Below, piece after piece: positions 1 through 8,736 of a stretch of 64,000 nucleotides of DNA; position 1 is the first letter of the stretch; the number at the start of each line of letters is the position of its first letter. Position numbers and translations under genes: made by a program. Under the pieces are notes generated by a model. The model worked only from the letters and a program-made list of their open reading frames with translations. It did no database searches and was not told the origin of the DNA. The stretch comes from Starkeya sp. ORNL1 (GTDB lineage Bacteria > Pseudomonadota > Alphaproteobacteria > Rhizobiales > Xanthobacteraceae): positions 3,162,001 through 3,226,000 of the forward strand of contig NZ_CP048834.1 in assembly GCF_012971745.1 (NCBI RefSeq), in the 5' to 3' direction.

Positions 1-1
1 T

Positions 2-883
2 GGCCTGGAAGATCTCGCGGGCGTCGAGGCGGTCGTCCACCTCTCGGAGCTCTCGAACGATCCGCTCGGCGAGAACGATCCTTCGGTCACATTCGCAATC
101 AATCACGAAGGCTCGGTTCGCCTCGCTCGCCTGTGCAAGGCGGCCGGGGTCGCCCGCTTCGTCTACGCATCGTCGTGCAGCATCTATGGCGCGGGCGGGA
201 GCGAAGCCAAAACGGAGCTCTCGAGCCTTCATCCGCAGACGGCCTATGCGAGGTGCAAGATCCTCGTGGAGGAGGAAGTCCGCAAGCTTTCGGGCATCGA
301 CTTCGTGCCGGTTTTCCTCCGCAACGCCACGGCTTTTGGCGCGAGCCCGCGCCAGCGCTTCGACCTCGTGCTGAACAACCTCGCGGCTTGGGCTCATGCC
401 GCCGGTGAAATCCGGATGACGAGCGACGGCACGCCTTGGCGACCGCTGGTACATGTCGAGGATATTTGCTCGGCGGTTCTTTGCGCGCTGGAAGCGCCGC
501 GAGAAGCCGTGGCCGGGGAAGCCTTCAACGTCGGCGATAACGACCAAAACTATACAGTGCGGGACATTGCCGAGATTGTCGGCGCCGCGTTCCCGAACTG
601 CCGCGTCACCTACGGACCAGCGAGCGGGGACAATCGCAGTTACCGTGTCTGCTTCGACAAGATCAGGGAGCGCATGCCGCGATTCCGCTGCGCCTGGAGT
701 GCCGAACGCGGGGCGCTTCAGTTGCGCTCTGTGTTCGAAAGAATTCAGTTGGATCTTGCAACGCTCAACGCGCCTCCGTTCACGCGTCTCGAGGAGCTCA
801 AGCATCTCAGGCGGACGGGGCAGATCAATGAAGCCTTGCGCTGGACGACTGGGGCTGTTCGGCCCGAGTCGGTCGCCGCCTGA
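2..883 (+). CDS. NAD-dependent sugar epimerase/dehydratase, 5'-truncated by window edge
   Basis: Extended short-chain dehydrogenase/reductase acting on a nucleotide-activated sugar in the cytoplasm. The reading frame is open from base 2, so the N-terminal Rossmann glycine motif lies outside the window. Visible are the strand that ends in YASSCSIYG and the catalytic Tyr-x-x-x-Lys as YARCK (bases 245-259). Further on are the sugar-binding RNATAFG segment, WRPLVHVEDIC and FNVGDNDQNYTVRDI, all typical of the family. It is followed 12 bp later by an RmlC-like epimerase, so it is probably the first or second step of a deoxysugar pathway. The exact substrate cannot be read from sequence. Confidence 0.9.
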   Translation, partial: GLEDLAGVEAVVHLSELSNDPLGENDPSVTFAINHEGSVRLARLCKAAGVARFVYASSCSIYGAGGSEAKTELSSLHPQTAYARCKILVEEEVRKLSGIDFVPVFLRNATAFGASPRQRFDLVLNNLAAWAHAAGEIRMTSDGTPWRPLVHVEDICSAVLCALEAPREAVAGEAFNVGDNDQNYTVRDIAEIVGAAFPNCRVTYGPASGDNRSYRVCFDKIRERMPRFRCAWSAERGALQLRSVFERIQLDLATLNAPPFTRLEELKHLRRTGQINEALRWTTGAVRPESVAA

Positions 884-895
884 CGGAGTGCAGCA

Positions 896-1462
896 TTGAT
901 CTTCTCGGCGACAGATCTGGAGGGCGTGATTGCGATCGATATCGAGATGCAACACGACAGTCGCGGCTACTTCGCGCGGACGATGTGTCGAGACGAGTTC
1001 ACGTCTCGGGGCCTGGTTGTCGACTACGCACAGGACAGTATGTCCTTCAACCAGATACGTGGAACCCTGCGAGGCCTGCATTACCAGAATGCTCCTTGCG
1101 CCGAGACGAAGATCGTCCGTTGCGTGCAGGGCGCGATCTACGACGTACTCGTCGACATGCGGCCCGGCTCGAAGACATATCTGGCCTGGCAGAGCTTCGA
1201 GCTCTCCGCTAGCAACGGCAAGGCTGTCTACGTTCCGGAAGGCCTTGCCCATGGGTTCCAGACGCTGGCAGACGCGACTGTCGTTCAGTATCGAATCTCG
1301 GCGCCTTACGCCGCGCACGCCGCCGCCGGGATCCGATACGACGACCCACTTATCGCGATCGCCTGGCCCGAGCCGGTGACCGCAATCTCCGAAAAAGACG
1401 CGTCCTGGCCGGATCTGGAGAGATACGGGGAGCGGCGTCCGCTGCGGGCGGTGCCGACTTAA
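896..1462 (+). CDS. dTDP-4-dehydrorhamnose 3,5-epimerase (RmlC) family protein
   Basis: Cupin-fold enzyme that epimerises C3 and C5 of NDP-4-keto-6-deoxysugars. The family signature is clear: SFNQIRGTLRGLHYQ around residues 50-64 with catalytic His62, then YVPEGLAHGFQTL around residue 115. At 188 aa it matches normal RmlC length. The start is TTG at 896, the only candidate giving a normal N-terminus. It is packed between the upstream dehydratase and the downstream C-methyltransferase. No rmlA, rmlB or rmlD is in the window, so rhamnose is not implied and a C-methylated deoxysugar is just as likely. Confidence 0.9.
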   Translation: MIFSATDLEGVIAIDIEMQHDSRGYFARTMCRDEFTSRGLVVDYAQDSMSFNQIRGTLRGLHYQNAPCAETKIVRCVQGAIYDVLVDMRPGSKTYLAWQSFELSASNGKAVYVPEGLAHGFQTLADATVVQYRISAPYAAHAAAGIRYDDPLIAIAWPEPVTAISEKDASWPDLERYGERRPLRAVPT

Positions 1463-1477
1463 CGGGAGACGAGAGAG

Positions 1478-2785
1478 ATGCTTGAAGCACTCGGTGTCAA
1501 AGCGGGGGGCCTCCCGAGGGTCGATGTCGGCACGACGATTTCGACCCTCCAACCCAAGAAGGGGTGCCGCTTCTGTGGGACAGCTCTCAAGCATGTGTTT
1601 GTCGATCTCGGAATGTCGCCGCTCGCCAACTCCTATCTGCGGCGCGACGATCTCGGCAAGCCCGAACGTTTCTTCCCGTTACGAGCGTATGTCTGTGCTG
1701 AATGCTTTCTTGTACAGCTGGAGGATTACGAGAGTCCCGAAACTATCTTCAGCGACTACGCGTATTTTTCGTCGTTCTCGAATTCATGGCTCGATCACGC
1801 CCGGCGCTATGTCCGCGACATCTCCGAACGGTTCGCCATAGGAGAGCAGAGCCAAGTCGTCGAGATTGCCAGCAACGACGGCTATCTGCTTCAATATTTC
1901 GTCGAGCGGAACGTGCCGGTCCTCGGCATCGAACCGGCCGGGAACGTCGCGGAGGCAGCGCGTCGACGTGGAGTTCCAACCCATGTGAAATTCTTCGGCC
2001 AGGAGACGGCGCGCGAACTGGTGCGGGAGGGTATCCGGGCCGATCTGCTGATCGGGAACAACGTCCTCGCGCATGTTCCAGATCTCAACGATTTCGTGCG
2101 CGGCCTGAAAATCCTGCTCGCCGGCGATGGCGTGGCCACGCTTGAATTTCCGCACCTCATGAGGCTCATGGCAGAGAACCAGATCGACACGATCTACCAT
2201 GAGCACTTTTCGTACTTTTCGTTTCTAGCGGTCGAAAAGATATTTGCCGCGCGAGGTCTGTGTCTGTTCGACGTGGAGGAATTGCCGACCCACGGGGGCT
2301 CCTTGCGGATCTATGCCCGCCATGATCGGATCGACGCCCGCCCCGTCAGCCCAAGCGTGGCCAACCTTCGTCGACGCGAGACAGAGTTCGGGCTCGCGAG
2401 CCTCGAACGGTATCTCGCATTCGCGGGCCGGGTGCACGAGACGAAGTGCAGGCTCCTCGAACTCCTGATTGCGGCGAAGCGATCCGGCAAGCGCGTCGTC
2501 GGCTATGGGGCGCCGGCCAAGGGCAATACGCTCCTGAACTATTGCGGGATCCGCTCCGATTTCATCGATTACACGGTGGATCGCAGTCCCCACAAGCAGG
2601 GCCATTTTCTCCCGGGAACGCACATCTATATCGACGACCCGAGCCGCATCCGGGAGACTCAGCCAGCCTACGTCCTCATTCTTCCCTGGAACCTGAAGGA
2701 CGAGATCATGGAGCAGATGGCATATATCCGCGATTGGGGCGGGAGATTCCTCGTGCCCATCCCGTTCGCGCAGGTGATCGATTAG
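1478..2785 (+). CDS. class I SAM-dependent C-methyltransferase with zinc-binding N-terminus (NDP-sugar type)
   Basis: Three-part protein of 435 aa. It has an N-terminal zinc-binding module with Cys30/Cys33 and Cys73/Cys76 (Methyltransf_13 type), and a central Rossmann methyltransferase with the SAM loop VVEIASNDGYLLQYF near residue 126. A C-terminal Methyltransf_14-like domain follows, with GYGAPAKGNTLLNY. This architecture is shared with NDP-4-keto-sugar C3-methyltransferases of the TylC3/NovU group, so transfer of a methyl to a keto-deoxysugar is the likely reaction. The ATG at 1478 has a purine-rich GGGAGACGAGAG ahead of it. It is co-directional with the two upstream sugar enzymes at 15 bp spacing. 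Confidence 0.88.
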   Translation: MLEALGVKAGGLPRVDVGTTISTLQPKKGCRFCGTALKHVFVDLGMSPLANSYLRRDDLGKPERFFPLRAYVCAECFLVQLEDYESPETIFSDYAYFSSFSNSWLDHARRYVRDISERFAIGEQSQVVEIASNDGYLLQYFVERNVPVLGIEPAGNVAEAARRRGVPTHVKFFGQETARELVREGIRADLLIGNNVLAHVPDLNDFVRGLKILLAGDGVATLEFPHLMRLMAENQIDTIYHEHFSYFSFLAVEKIFAARGLCLFDVEELPTHGGSLRIYARHDRIDARPVSPSVANLRRRETEFGLASLERYLAFAGRVHETKCRLLELLIAAKRSGKRVVGYGAPAKGNTLLNYCGIRSDFIDYTVDRSPHKQGHFLPGTHIYIDDPSRIRETQPAYVLILPWNLKDEIMEQMAYIRDWGGRFLVPIPFAQVID

Positions 2786-2812
2786 GAGAACGACACCGGC
2801 GGGGCAAACGTC

Positions 2813-4237
2813 ATGATTGAGAAACTGGCGGCTTACCAGCGGGATTCTCTCGAACAGGATCGCTTCGGCGTGTCGAAGGCAGAGCAGGCGGGCCAGCCTG
2901 CCGCCAGCCACGGAAGTAGGACGCCACGACGAGAAGCGCCGCATCTAGCTTCGGATTCGGGCGGCGCCATGCACAGCCTGATCAAAGAGCTTTATCCCAT
3001 CTGCCGCAGTATCACTGGCGACGGGGTGCGCGCCACGCTCGGCTGCCTGGCGCCGTATCTTCCGCTGGAGATCGTGGAGATCCCGACCGGAACACAGGTC
3101 CTAGACTGGACGATACCGCGGGAGTGGAACATCCGCGACGCTTTCATCAAACGGCTCTCGGGAGAGAGAGTCGTCGATTTTGGGAACTCCAACCTGCATG
3201 TCGTGGGCTACAGCGCTCCGGTTTGCGCCCTGATGAGTTTGGCCGACCTCCGCTCACATCTGCATACCCTCCCCGCCCAGCCCGACTGGATCCCTTATCG
3301 GACGTCCTATTACGCCGAGACATGGGGCTTCTGCCTTTCGCACAACCAGTTCGAAAGCCTCGGTGACGAGGTCTACGAAGTTTGCATCGATTCAACCCTG
3401 GAGGATGGGTCCCTCACCTATGGCGAATGCCTGATCGAGGGCGAAAGTTCGGACGAGGTCCTGATCTCATGCCACGTCTGCCACCCGTCGCTTTGCAACG
3501 ACAACCTGTCCGGTATCGTCGTTGCAGCGGCGCTTGCCCAAGAATTGTCACGACGCCCGACCCGCTATAGCTACCGCTTCGTCTTCGTGCCAGGCACGAT
3601 CGGCGCGATCACATGGCTCGCGCGGAACCGATCTGTTCTGGAGCGGGTGAAGCACGGTCTCGTTCTGACGTGTCTCGGCGACGCGGGCCGCATCACCTAC
3701 AAGAAGAGCCGAGGCGGCGACGCCGAGATCGATCGTGCTGTCGCCTACGTGCTTCAGCAGAAGGCTTCGGAATTCGCGATCCGGGATTTCTCTCCGGACG
3801 GATACGACGAGCGTCAATACGGATCGCCCGGCTTCAATCTTCCGGTCGGCTGCCTCATGCGGACGCCTCACGGCGTATTCCCGGAATACCACACCTCCGC
3901 CGATGACCCGAACTTCGTGCGCCCGGCCGCCCTGGCGGATTCCGCCCTGACGTGCCTGGAGGTGATCGATGTGATCGAGAATAATCGGATCTACCGCAAC
4001 CTTCAGCCCTTCGGGGAGCCGCAGCTCGGGCGCCGTGGCCTCTACGAGAGCCTGGGCGGTCAGATCGCGAGCGACTTTCGGCTTGCGATGCTTTGGCTCC
4101 TCAACATGAGCGACGGAACGAACAGCCTCCTGGATATCGCCGCCAGGGCAGGCCTCCCGTGGCAAAGCGTGAAGGAAGCTCGGCGAGCCCTCTGCCAGGA
4201 AGGCTTGCTCGAGGTGCTGGCCCAGGAGCCCGCATGA
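2813..4237 (+). CDS. DUF4910/DUF2172 aminopeptidase-like protein with C-terminal winged-helix domain
   Basis: The core begins at MHSLIKELYPICRSITGDG, a hallmark of the DUF4910 family of M28-like zinc peptidase folds. Candidate metal or active-site residues lie in ISCHVCHPSLCNDNLSG (His-Cys-His with downstream Asp) and VFPEYHTSADD. The last roughly 75 residues (LLNMSDGTNSLLDIAARAGLPW onward) look like a winged helix. The ATG at 2813 adds 52 weakly conserved residues; the in-frame ATG at 2969 gives the classical N-terminus and may be the true start. Relatives recur in polysaccharide loci without a settled biochemical role. It ends the sugar operon here. Confidence 0.85.
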   Translation: MIEKLAAYQRDSLEQDRFGVSKAEQAGQPAASHGSRTPRREAPHLASDSGGAMHSLIKELYPICRSITGDGVRATLGCLAPYLPLEIVEIPTGTQVLDWTIPREWNIRDAFIKRLSGERVVDFGNSNLHVVGYSAPVCALMSLADLRSHLHTLPAQPDWIPYRTSYYAETWGFCLSHNQFESLGDEVYEVCIDSTLEDGSLTYGECLIEGESSDEVLISCHVCHPSLCNDNLSGIVVAAALAQELSRRPTRYSYRFVFVPGTIGAITWLARNRSVLERVKHGLVLTCLGDAGRITYKKSRGGDAEIDRAVAYVLQQKASEFAIRDFSPDGYDERQYGSPGFNLPVGCLMRTPHGVFPEYHTSADDPNFVRPAALADSALTCLEVIDVIENNRIYRNLQPFGEPQLGRRGLYESLGGQIASDFRLAMLWLLNMSDGTNSLLDIAARAGLPWQSVKEARRALCQEGLLEVLAQEPA

Positions 4238-4724
4238 TCCAAGTGCAGATCACGCTCTCTCGTGACGCGTCGTTCGACCGGGGTGTTGGCCTGCTCCCAT
4301 TAGGTGGCCCGGTTCAAATCTAATGCATTGTTGGCTTTGATCCGGTCCCATTTTCGCTACACCGACGTTGTCCTCCGGCTCTAGTCCGCGCCTTAATTCA
4401 AAGCTGGCTGGCCTCCCTCGGCAACGCGCGGCCACGGCGGTGTCCTTGCCGTCGGCGCGCACCGCCGCTTGCAGATCATGCTTGCTGGCTCGACGCGCAC
4501 CGAGCGCCGTAGCTCGCGGATTTTGACCCGGTGCGGTTCTGCGCGTCAGCGGAACCCGCAGAACTTGATAGCGGTCAATAAGCCGCCTGCACTCCCTTTT
4601 AAGAGCACCGAGCAGCGCCAGAATGGAACACCGGTCCGGCGCCGGAGACGCGGGGGGTGGTCCGCTATGCGGGATGAGCCAGGCGTGGTCACGTCTGTCA
4701 TGCTGAAAACCATGGGGTTCGCAG
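4238..4724. other. 487-bp gap without a credible gene
   Basis: No frame gives a protein that resembles a known family; the longest forward frame (4469-4756) reads as Arg/Ser-rich shadow sequence and overlaps the next gene. The gap separates the GC-rich sugar operon from the AT-rich methyltransferase gene. It probably contains an old recombination junction plus the promoter of the gene at 4725. No insertion sequence ends were recognised. Confidence 0.5.
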
Positions 4725-5438
4725 ATGGATCTTCTGAAATTTTACAAAAAATTTAAGGGCGGCTATGCAGATGAATTAGCTAAAAAGTTCATCTCATGGA
4801 ATGTCCATAGCCATGAGAGCGCAAGGCGGCTCAGTGCGCTACTCGAGAGCGGCGAGTACGCGCGAAGCAATATGAAAGGCGCATTTTCAAGTCCAATAAC
4901 TAGAGACGTTTTCTACCACAGTTTAGCATTAGCGCCTCCAAATGGATTGCTAATGGAATTTGGTGTCTGGAGCGGAGATACGATTAATCGCATAGCTGAT
5001 CATGTAGGCTCATCGCGAACCGTACACGGCTTTGATTCATTTGAAGGCTTGCCGGAAGATTGGACGGACGGCTATCGAAAAGGCACCTTCAACTTTCACG
5101 GTAAGCTCCCAAACGTTCGTCATAATGTAGAATTGCACGTAGGCTGGTTCAGCGACACCCTACCGAAATTCATGGAAATGTCAGCCGATACGATATCCTT
5201 TTTGCATATCGACTGCGATTTATATTCAAGCACAAAAACAATATTCGATAATGTCGGTGATAGATTGATCCCCGGAAGTATAATACTTTTCGACGAATAT
5301 TTCAATTATTACGGCTGGAAAGACCACGAACATCGCGCTTTTGAAGAATTAATTCAGCAAAAATCTTTAGCATTCAAGTATACTGCTTACAATACGTCAG
5401 AATATAATGTTTCCGTTCAGATTATAGGTAAGATCTGA
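4725..5438 (+). CDS. TylF/MycF-like class I SAM-dependent methyltransferase
   Basis: Protein of 237 aa with the macrocin-O-methyltransferase-like layout. It has LLMEFGVWSGDTINRIA as the SAM loop, VHGFDSFEGLPEDW as motif II, FLHIDCDLYSSTKT with the metal-binding acidic pair, and GSIILFDEYFNYYGW near the end. These residues fit a Mg-dependent O-methyltransferase that acts on a sugar or other small hydroxylated substrate. Codon use and base composition are strikingly AT-rich compared with the rest of the window, with many AAT, ATA and TTA codons, which indicates recent transfer from another lineage. The ATG at 4725 is the only sensible start. The acyltransferase remnant follows within two bases of the stop. 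Confidence 0.85.
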   Translation: MDLLKFYKKFKGGYADELAKKFISWNVHSHESARRLSALLESGEYARSNMKGAFSSPITRDVFYHSLALAPPNGLLMEFGVWSGDTINRIADHVGSSRTVHGFDSFEGLPEDWTDGYRKGTFNFHGKLPNVRHNVELHVGWFSDTLPKFMEMSADTISFLHIDCDLYSSTKTIFDNVGDRLIPGSIILFDEYFNYYGWKDHEHRAFEELIQQKSLAFKYTAYNTSEYNVSVQIIGKI

Positions 5439-5439
5439 A

Positions 5440-6032
5440 CAGCTGGAGTTTTTTCACATCCTCAAGTTGATCGTGGCCGAGTGGCCGCCAGCGCCGGCCC
5501 TTTCGGCCGCCTGGACCCTCATTCATGAAGTAATGTTCTACGCGACCTTCTTGCTCTCGTATCGCACACCGAAATTCCAATGGCTGTTTGGGTAGCCCTG
5601 ATCGGAGTGACCAACCATCTGCCTATCATCATAGCTGAGGTCAACTCGCCGCCCGCGCTACAAGCGACCCTTAAAGCGTTTCTGGCTCCGATAAATATCG
5701 AGTTCGTTGCCGGCATGATTGCGGCGGTCGCGGTCAGGTCTCTCGCGTTAGTGTGGGCGCGTTGTGCTGGTGGTCGGTATAACCGGACTCGTCGGGTTCT
5801 TCGCAATCGAGGAAATTTTGCGAGTATGGTTTGGAGTAGTGTGGCGATTGTAATCGCGGGGCTAGTCCGCATAGAAATATCTGGGCCTCTTGCAGCACCT
5901 CGTTATCTGCATTTTCTCGATAATGCCTCTTACGCGATCTATTTGATTTACGATCCGATCATCTCAATCACAGTTGGCATCTTACGGAAGCAGGCTTTTC
6001 GGCGGCGTTCTCCGGCTGGGTCCGCAGATTGA
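5440..6032 (+). pseudogene. acyltransferase-3 (OafA/YrhL-like) remnant, 5'-truncated and frameshifted
   Basis: Three frames must be joined to read the C-terminal half of a membrane O-acyltransferase. The frame from 5440 gives AAWTLIHEVMFYATFLLS, which matches the family pattern WTLNYEMFFY, and stops at 5595. The frame from 5580 then continues with hydrophobic helices. A third frame near 5764-5838 supplies a helix containing LVVGITGLVGFFAIEE before reading returns to the second frame for FLDNASYAIYLIYDPII, the equivalent of LGDASYSIYLIH. The N-terminal half is absent. It is a decayed cargo gene that probably once acetylated the glycan made by the neighbouring operon. Confidence 0.7.
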
Positions 6033-6809
6033 TTTCATGGCAACGAAACAAGAACGAGCGCCAAGCACGGATTATTGAGTGAAATGCATGGCGCCACTCC
6101 CTGGGGGGCTGGGCCGGGAAGGGAGTGGCGCCAACACTCGGACGCCTAGCGACCTCCGAGATACTGCACCCCAGATGCTGCCGGACTCACCGGAAGCCGT
6201 GCTTTCAGTTTCTCACCCTCGCCCCCGGTTTCGCCGTATCGGGCGAGGACCATCGGCCAATCGCCTGCCTAGACAACCGCGAGCACCCCGGCCCAGGAGG
6301 GCTGCCAAACGAGTCCGCCAATTCAAGCGCCGCTGCCACGCTGGGGGTCGCGATGGCGCGCGGATCGGAGCGAGCTCGCTGCTTGCTCTATCGGAATGAC
6401 AAAATAGGGCCTGTGTCGACGGCCTCTCAGCCAGGCAATCCACCGCTCGGCTTATCACATGCCGTCTGTCAAAAACGTTTCTGCGCCCGATAACCGTGTG
6501 ACGGACGCCCACCATGGGGGTGCGCTAAACTGACGGTCTTGCAAGGACCGCGTTTGCTGCGTAGTCCTGCCGAATGTCCGAAAGGATCAAGTGGGTTCCC
6601 GACTTGTTCCCTATTCGAGCATAGTCGCAAGCCGCAGTTCGGTGTAGCGCCAATAAGGGCATGCCGCGTTCTGTGCGGATCAGCGCCTTGCGCGTCCTCT
6701 CGAACCGAAGGAACGCGAGTTCGCTTGCCTCGGTGGCATCCTCGCTCAGCTCCATCCAGGCAGGCAGGCAGCGCGGTGGCGTCGCCTTGTATCGGCCCCC
6801 CGCTCAGTC
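6033..6809. other. degenerate stretch with no credible intact gene
   Basis: About 780 bp between two gene remnants. Several frames are open for 75-120 codons, but none carries a recognisable motif or a convincing ribosome binding site. The only clear structure is the 14-bp inverted repeat at 6089-6133. The stretch is probably eroded accessory DNA inside the island. Confidence 0.5.
6089..6133. repeat. perfect 14-bp inverted repeat, 17-nt loop
   Basis: The arm TGGCGCCACTCCCT (6089-6102) is exactly complementary to 6120-6133. The loop is G-rich. No T-tract follows on either strand, so a classical intrinsic terminator is doubtful. It lies just after the acyltransferase remnant and could be a terminator relic or the end of a small mobile element. 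Confidence 0.6.
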
Positions 6810-7198
6810 AGGCGGGTAGCCCGAACTGACCCGGGCGTCGCCTCGCGACGTGCCGAGCGGGTGTCTGTTGCCTCGAACACCATCTCGGTCGTCGACGCCG
6901 ATTCCGTTGTACGTCGACCGCTACTCCCAGAAACCAATCTCGCCCCGATCCGCGAGATGGATTCCGCGGACACCAAGCTGACGGACCACAGCCAGATTGT
7001 GCTCCGAAATGTCGAGAGCGTCGATAGGGTACAACCCGACAATCAGGGCGTTGCGACTGTAAACCCCATCTTCACATGGGTGCGCTCAGCCAGCGCATCC
7101 CGGGACGAATCCACCCTGACAAGGTGCCGTCAGGCGTCGTCCTGGCGGCCGGCATGACCACTACCGTGCAGATCGATGTACCGAGTACAAATCGATGA
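6810..7198 (+). pseudogene. HlyD/AaeA-type efflux adaptor remnant (C-terminal part)
   Basis: The forward frame around 6864-7085 reads SNTISVVDADS, then ETNLAPIRE, SQIVLRNVES and QPDNQGVATVNPIFTWVR. These match the C-terminal barrel of p-hydroxybenzoate/fusaric-acid type membrane fusion proteins. A frameshift near 7080 moves the match to another frame, SQRIPGRIHPDKVPSG and AGMTTTVQID, which ends at a stop at 7196-7198. Several internal residues normally present, such as the GYFEET segment, are scrambled. No intact N-terminus or partner permease gene remains, so this is a dead gene fragment. Confidence 0.65.
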
Positions 7199-7383
7199 CC
7201 ACATCAACGAGCGCAATGTCCCCGTACCCGCGCTAACCGCGTCTACCAGGGGCGCCCATCACCCGATCGCGCTTAGTGCCCGCTCGAAATTGCGTATGGC
7301 GCCGAAGATCGATGGAACTCGCCTTCTGGCGCTATCGGCACTAACGGCGGGAGGATGTCGCATTCGCGCGATAGTACGCCCAA
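7199..7383. other. short degenerate spacer before the integrase gene
   Basis: No gene is supported here. The stretch lies immediately beyond the end of the integrase gene, which runs on the opposite strand, and the end of the adaptor remnant. Confidence 0.4.
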
Positions 7384-8601
7384 TCAAGAACCAACCGTCG
7401 TCTCATCACGCTCGCAATAAAGTGCCCAGTCGTCCATAAGTTTGCGGCGCTTCTCCAGAGCATCGCCGCGACGGTAGGCACGCTCGACCTCGTTGCCGAC
7501 CGTGTGAGCCAACGCTGCTTCAGCAACCTCACGCGGGAAGGTGGTTTCCTCCCCTACCCAATCCCTGAATGATGATCGAAAGCCATGAACCGTGTCGGTG
7601 GACTTCAGTCTGCGCATCTGCATATCCAGTGCCATGACTGAGAGCGACGCGCCTTGCTTTGCACCGGGGAATACGAACGCCGATCCGCCATCGTTATTCG
7701 GGCGATGTTCTTTTAACCCGGTGACAATCTGGATAGCACGAGCAGAGAGAGGCACCCGGTGCTCGCGGCCAGCCTTCATACGCTCCGCCGGCACGGTCCA
7801 CACCTTCGCCCTGAGATCGAACTCGGCCCATCTCGCACCCATCACCTCCCCCGAGCGGCCAGCAGTCAGGATAAGAAATTCAAGAGCGCATGCCGAGATC
7901 CCCTCACTGGCTCGCAGTCGGGCCACGAATGCTGAGACGCTCGCATAAGGCATGGCCGCGTGATGGCCACGCTGCAGCTTCTGACGCTTCGGCAGGAGAC
8001 TATCTAGATGACCACGCCACCGTGCTGGGTTTTCTCCCAGGCGCAGCCCCTTGGCTTTCGCGGCATCAAGCACACGTTCGATGCGGCCGCGAACACGAGA
8101 GGCCGTCTCGGCTTTCGTCGACCAGATCGGCTGGAGGACGCGAAGCACGTCCTCGGTAGTAATCTCGTCAATTGCAATATCACGGATCGACGAGCAGTAG
8201 CTCGCACCAAGCGTCGTGCGCCATTGCTCAAGATGCTTGGCATTGCGAAAGCCAGGGGCGATGCTCGCAATGAGGCTATCCGCCACGGCAGCGAAGGTGG
8301 GCTTGGCCTCTAAAGCTCTCTCTGCGGCCGCAGTGGCCCGTCGCTCTGCCAACGGGTCTTTGCCAGCATCGATCAACTTACGCGCCTCAGCGGCCTTTTG
8401 GCGGGCATCAGCCAATGAGACGTCTCGTACCGACCCGAGGCCAATCTCCCGTCGCTTGCCGTCGCGTTTGAACATGAACAGCCACGACTTGGCACCGGTG
8501 GGGCTCACCTGGAGATAAAGCCCAGCGCCGTCCGAATGTCGGCCAGCGTCACGGATGGTCGCCACCGCCCGCGCCGAGAGCTTGTTCACTGCCGTGGCCA
8601 T
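7384..8601 (-). CDS. tyrosine recombinase / P4-type integrase
   Basis: Complete 405-aa site-specific integrase. It has an N-terminal DUF4102-type arm-binding domain (KLSARAVATIRDAGRHSDGAG, then LYLQVSPTGAKSW), a SAM-like core-binding domain (roughly residues 100-185) and a C-terminal catalytic domain. The catalytic set is present: Arg in LTAGRSGEVMG, His-x-x-Arg in TVHGFRSSFRDW, His in ALAHTVGNEVE and the nucleophilic Tyr in ERAYRRGD. The ATG at 8601 lies 136 bp from the 3' end of a tRNA-Ser gene on the same strand, the standard arrangement for islands that integrate into tRNA 3' ends. The mobilised DNA should therefore extend toward lower coordinates. Confidence 0.95.
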   Translation of the reverse strand: MATAVNKLSARAVATIRDAGRHSDGAGLYLQVSPTGAKSWLFMFKRDGKRREIGLGSVRDVSLADARQKAAEARKLIDAGKDPLAERRATAAAERALEAKPTFAAVADSLIASIAPGFRNAKHLEQWRTTLGASYCSSIRDIAIDEITTEDVLRVLQPIWSTKAETASRVRGRIERVLDAAKAKGLRLGENPARWRGHLDSLLPKRQKLQRGHHAAMPYASVSAFVARLRASEGISACALEFLILTAGRSGEVMGARWAEFDLRAKVWTVPAERMKAGREHRVPLSARAIQIVTGLKEHRPNNDGGSAFVFPGAKQGASLSVMALDMQMRRLKSTDTVHGFRSSFRDWVGEETTFPREVAEAALAHTVGNEVERAYRRGDALEKRRKLMDDWALYCERDETTVGS

Positions 8602-8736
8602 CTACCCCACCCGCTACCCCACCCGAATTTGTGGATTGTAGCGAACTGGCATGAACGCCCGCAATGAGGCCGCTGCCACTATTCCATTGAAATAAAATAC
8701 GCTTCGTACGGCGACGTACGAACAAGGAGGGCAGTT

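Noticed and set aside
4469..4756. 95-codon frame in the gap before the TylF-like gene
   Set aside because: Arg/Ser-rich, overlaps the start of the next gene in another frame, and lacks any motif or good ribosome binding site.
5519..5872. Minus-strand 117-codon frame over the acyltransferase remnant
   Set aside because: The forward strand carries family motifs across frameshifts; the reverse frame has none.
7176..7439. 87-codon forward frame over the integrase end
   Set aside because: Overlaps the 3' end of the well-supported integrase on the opposite strand and has no motif.
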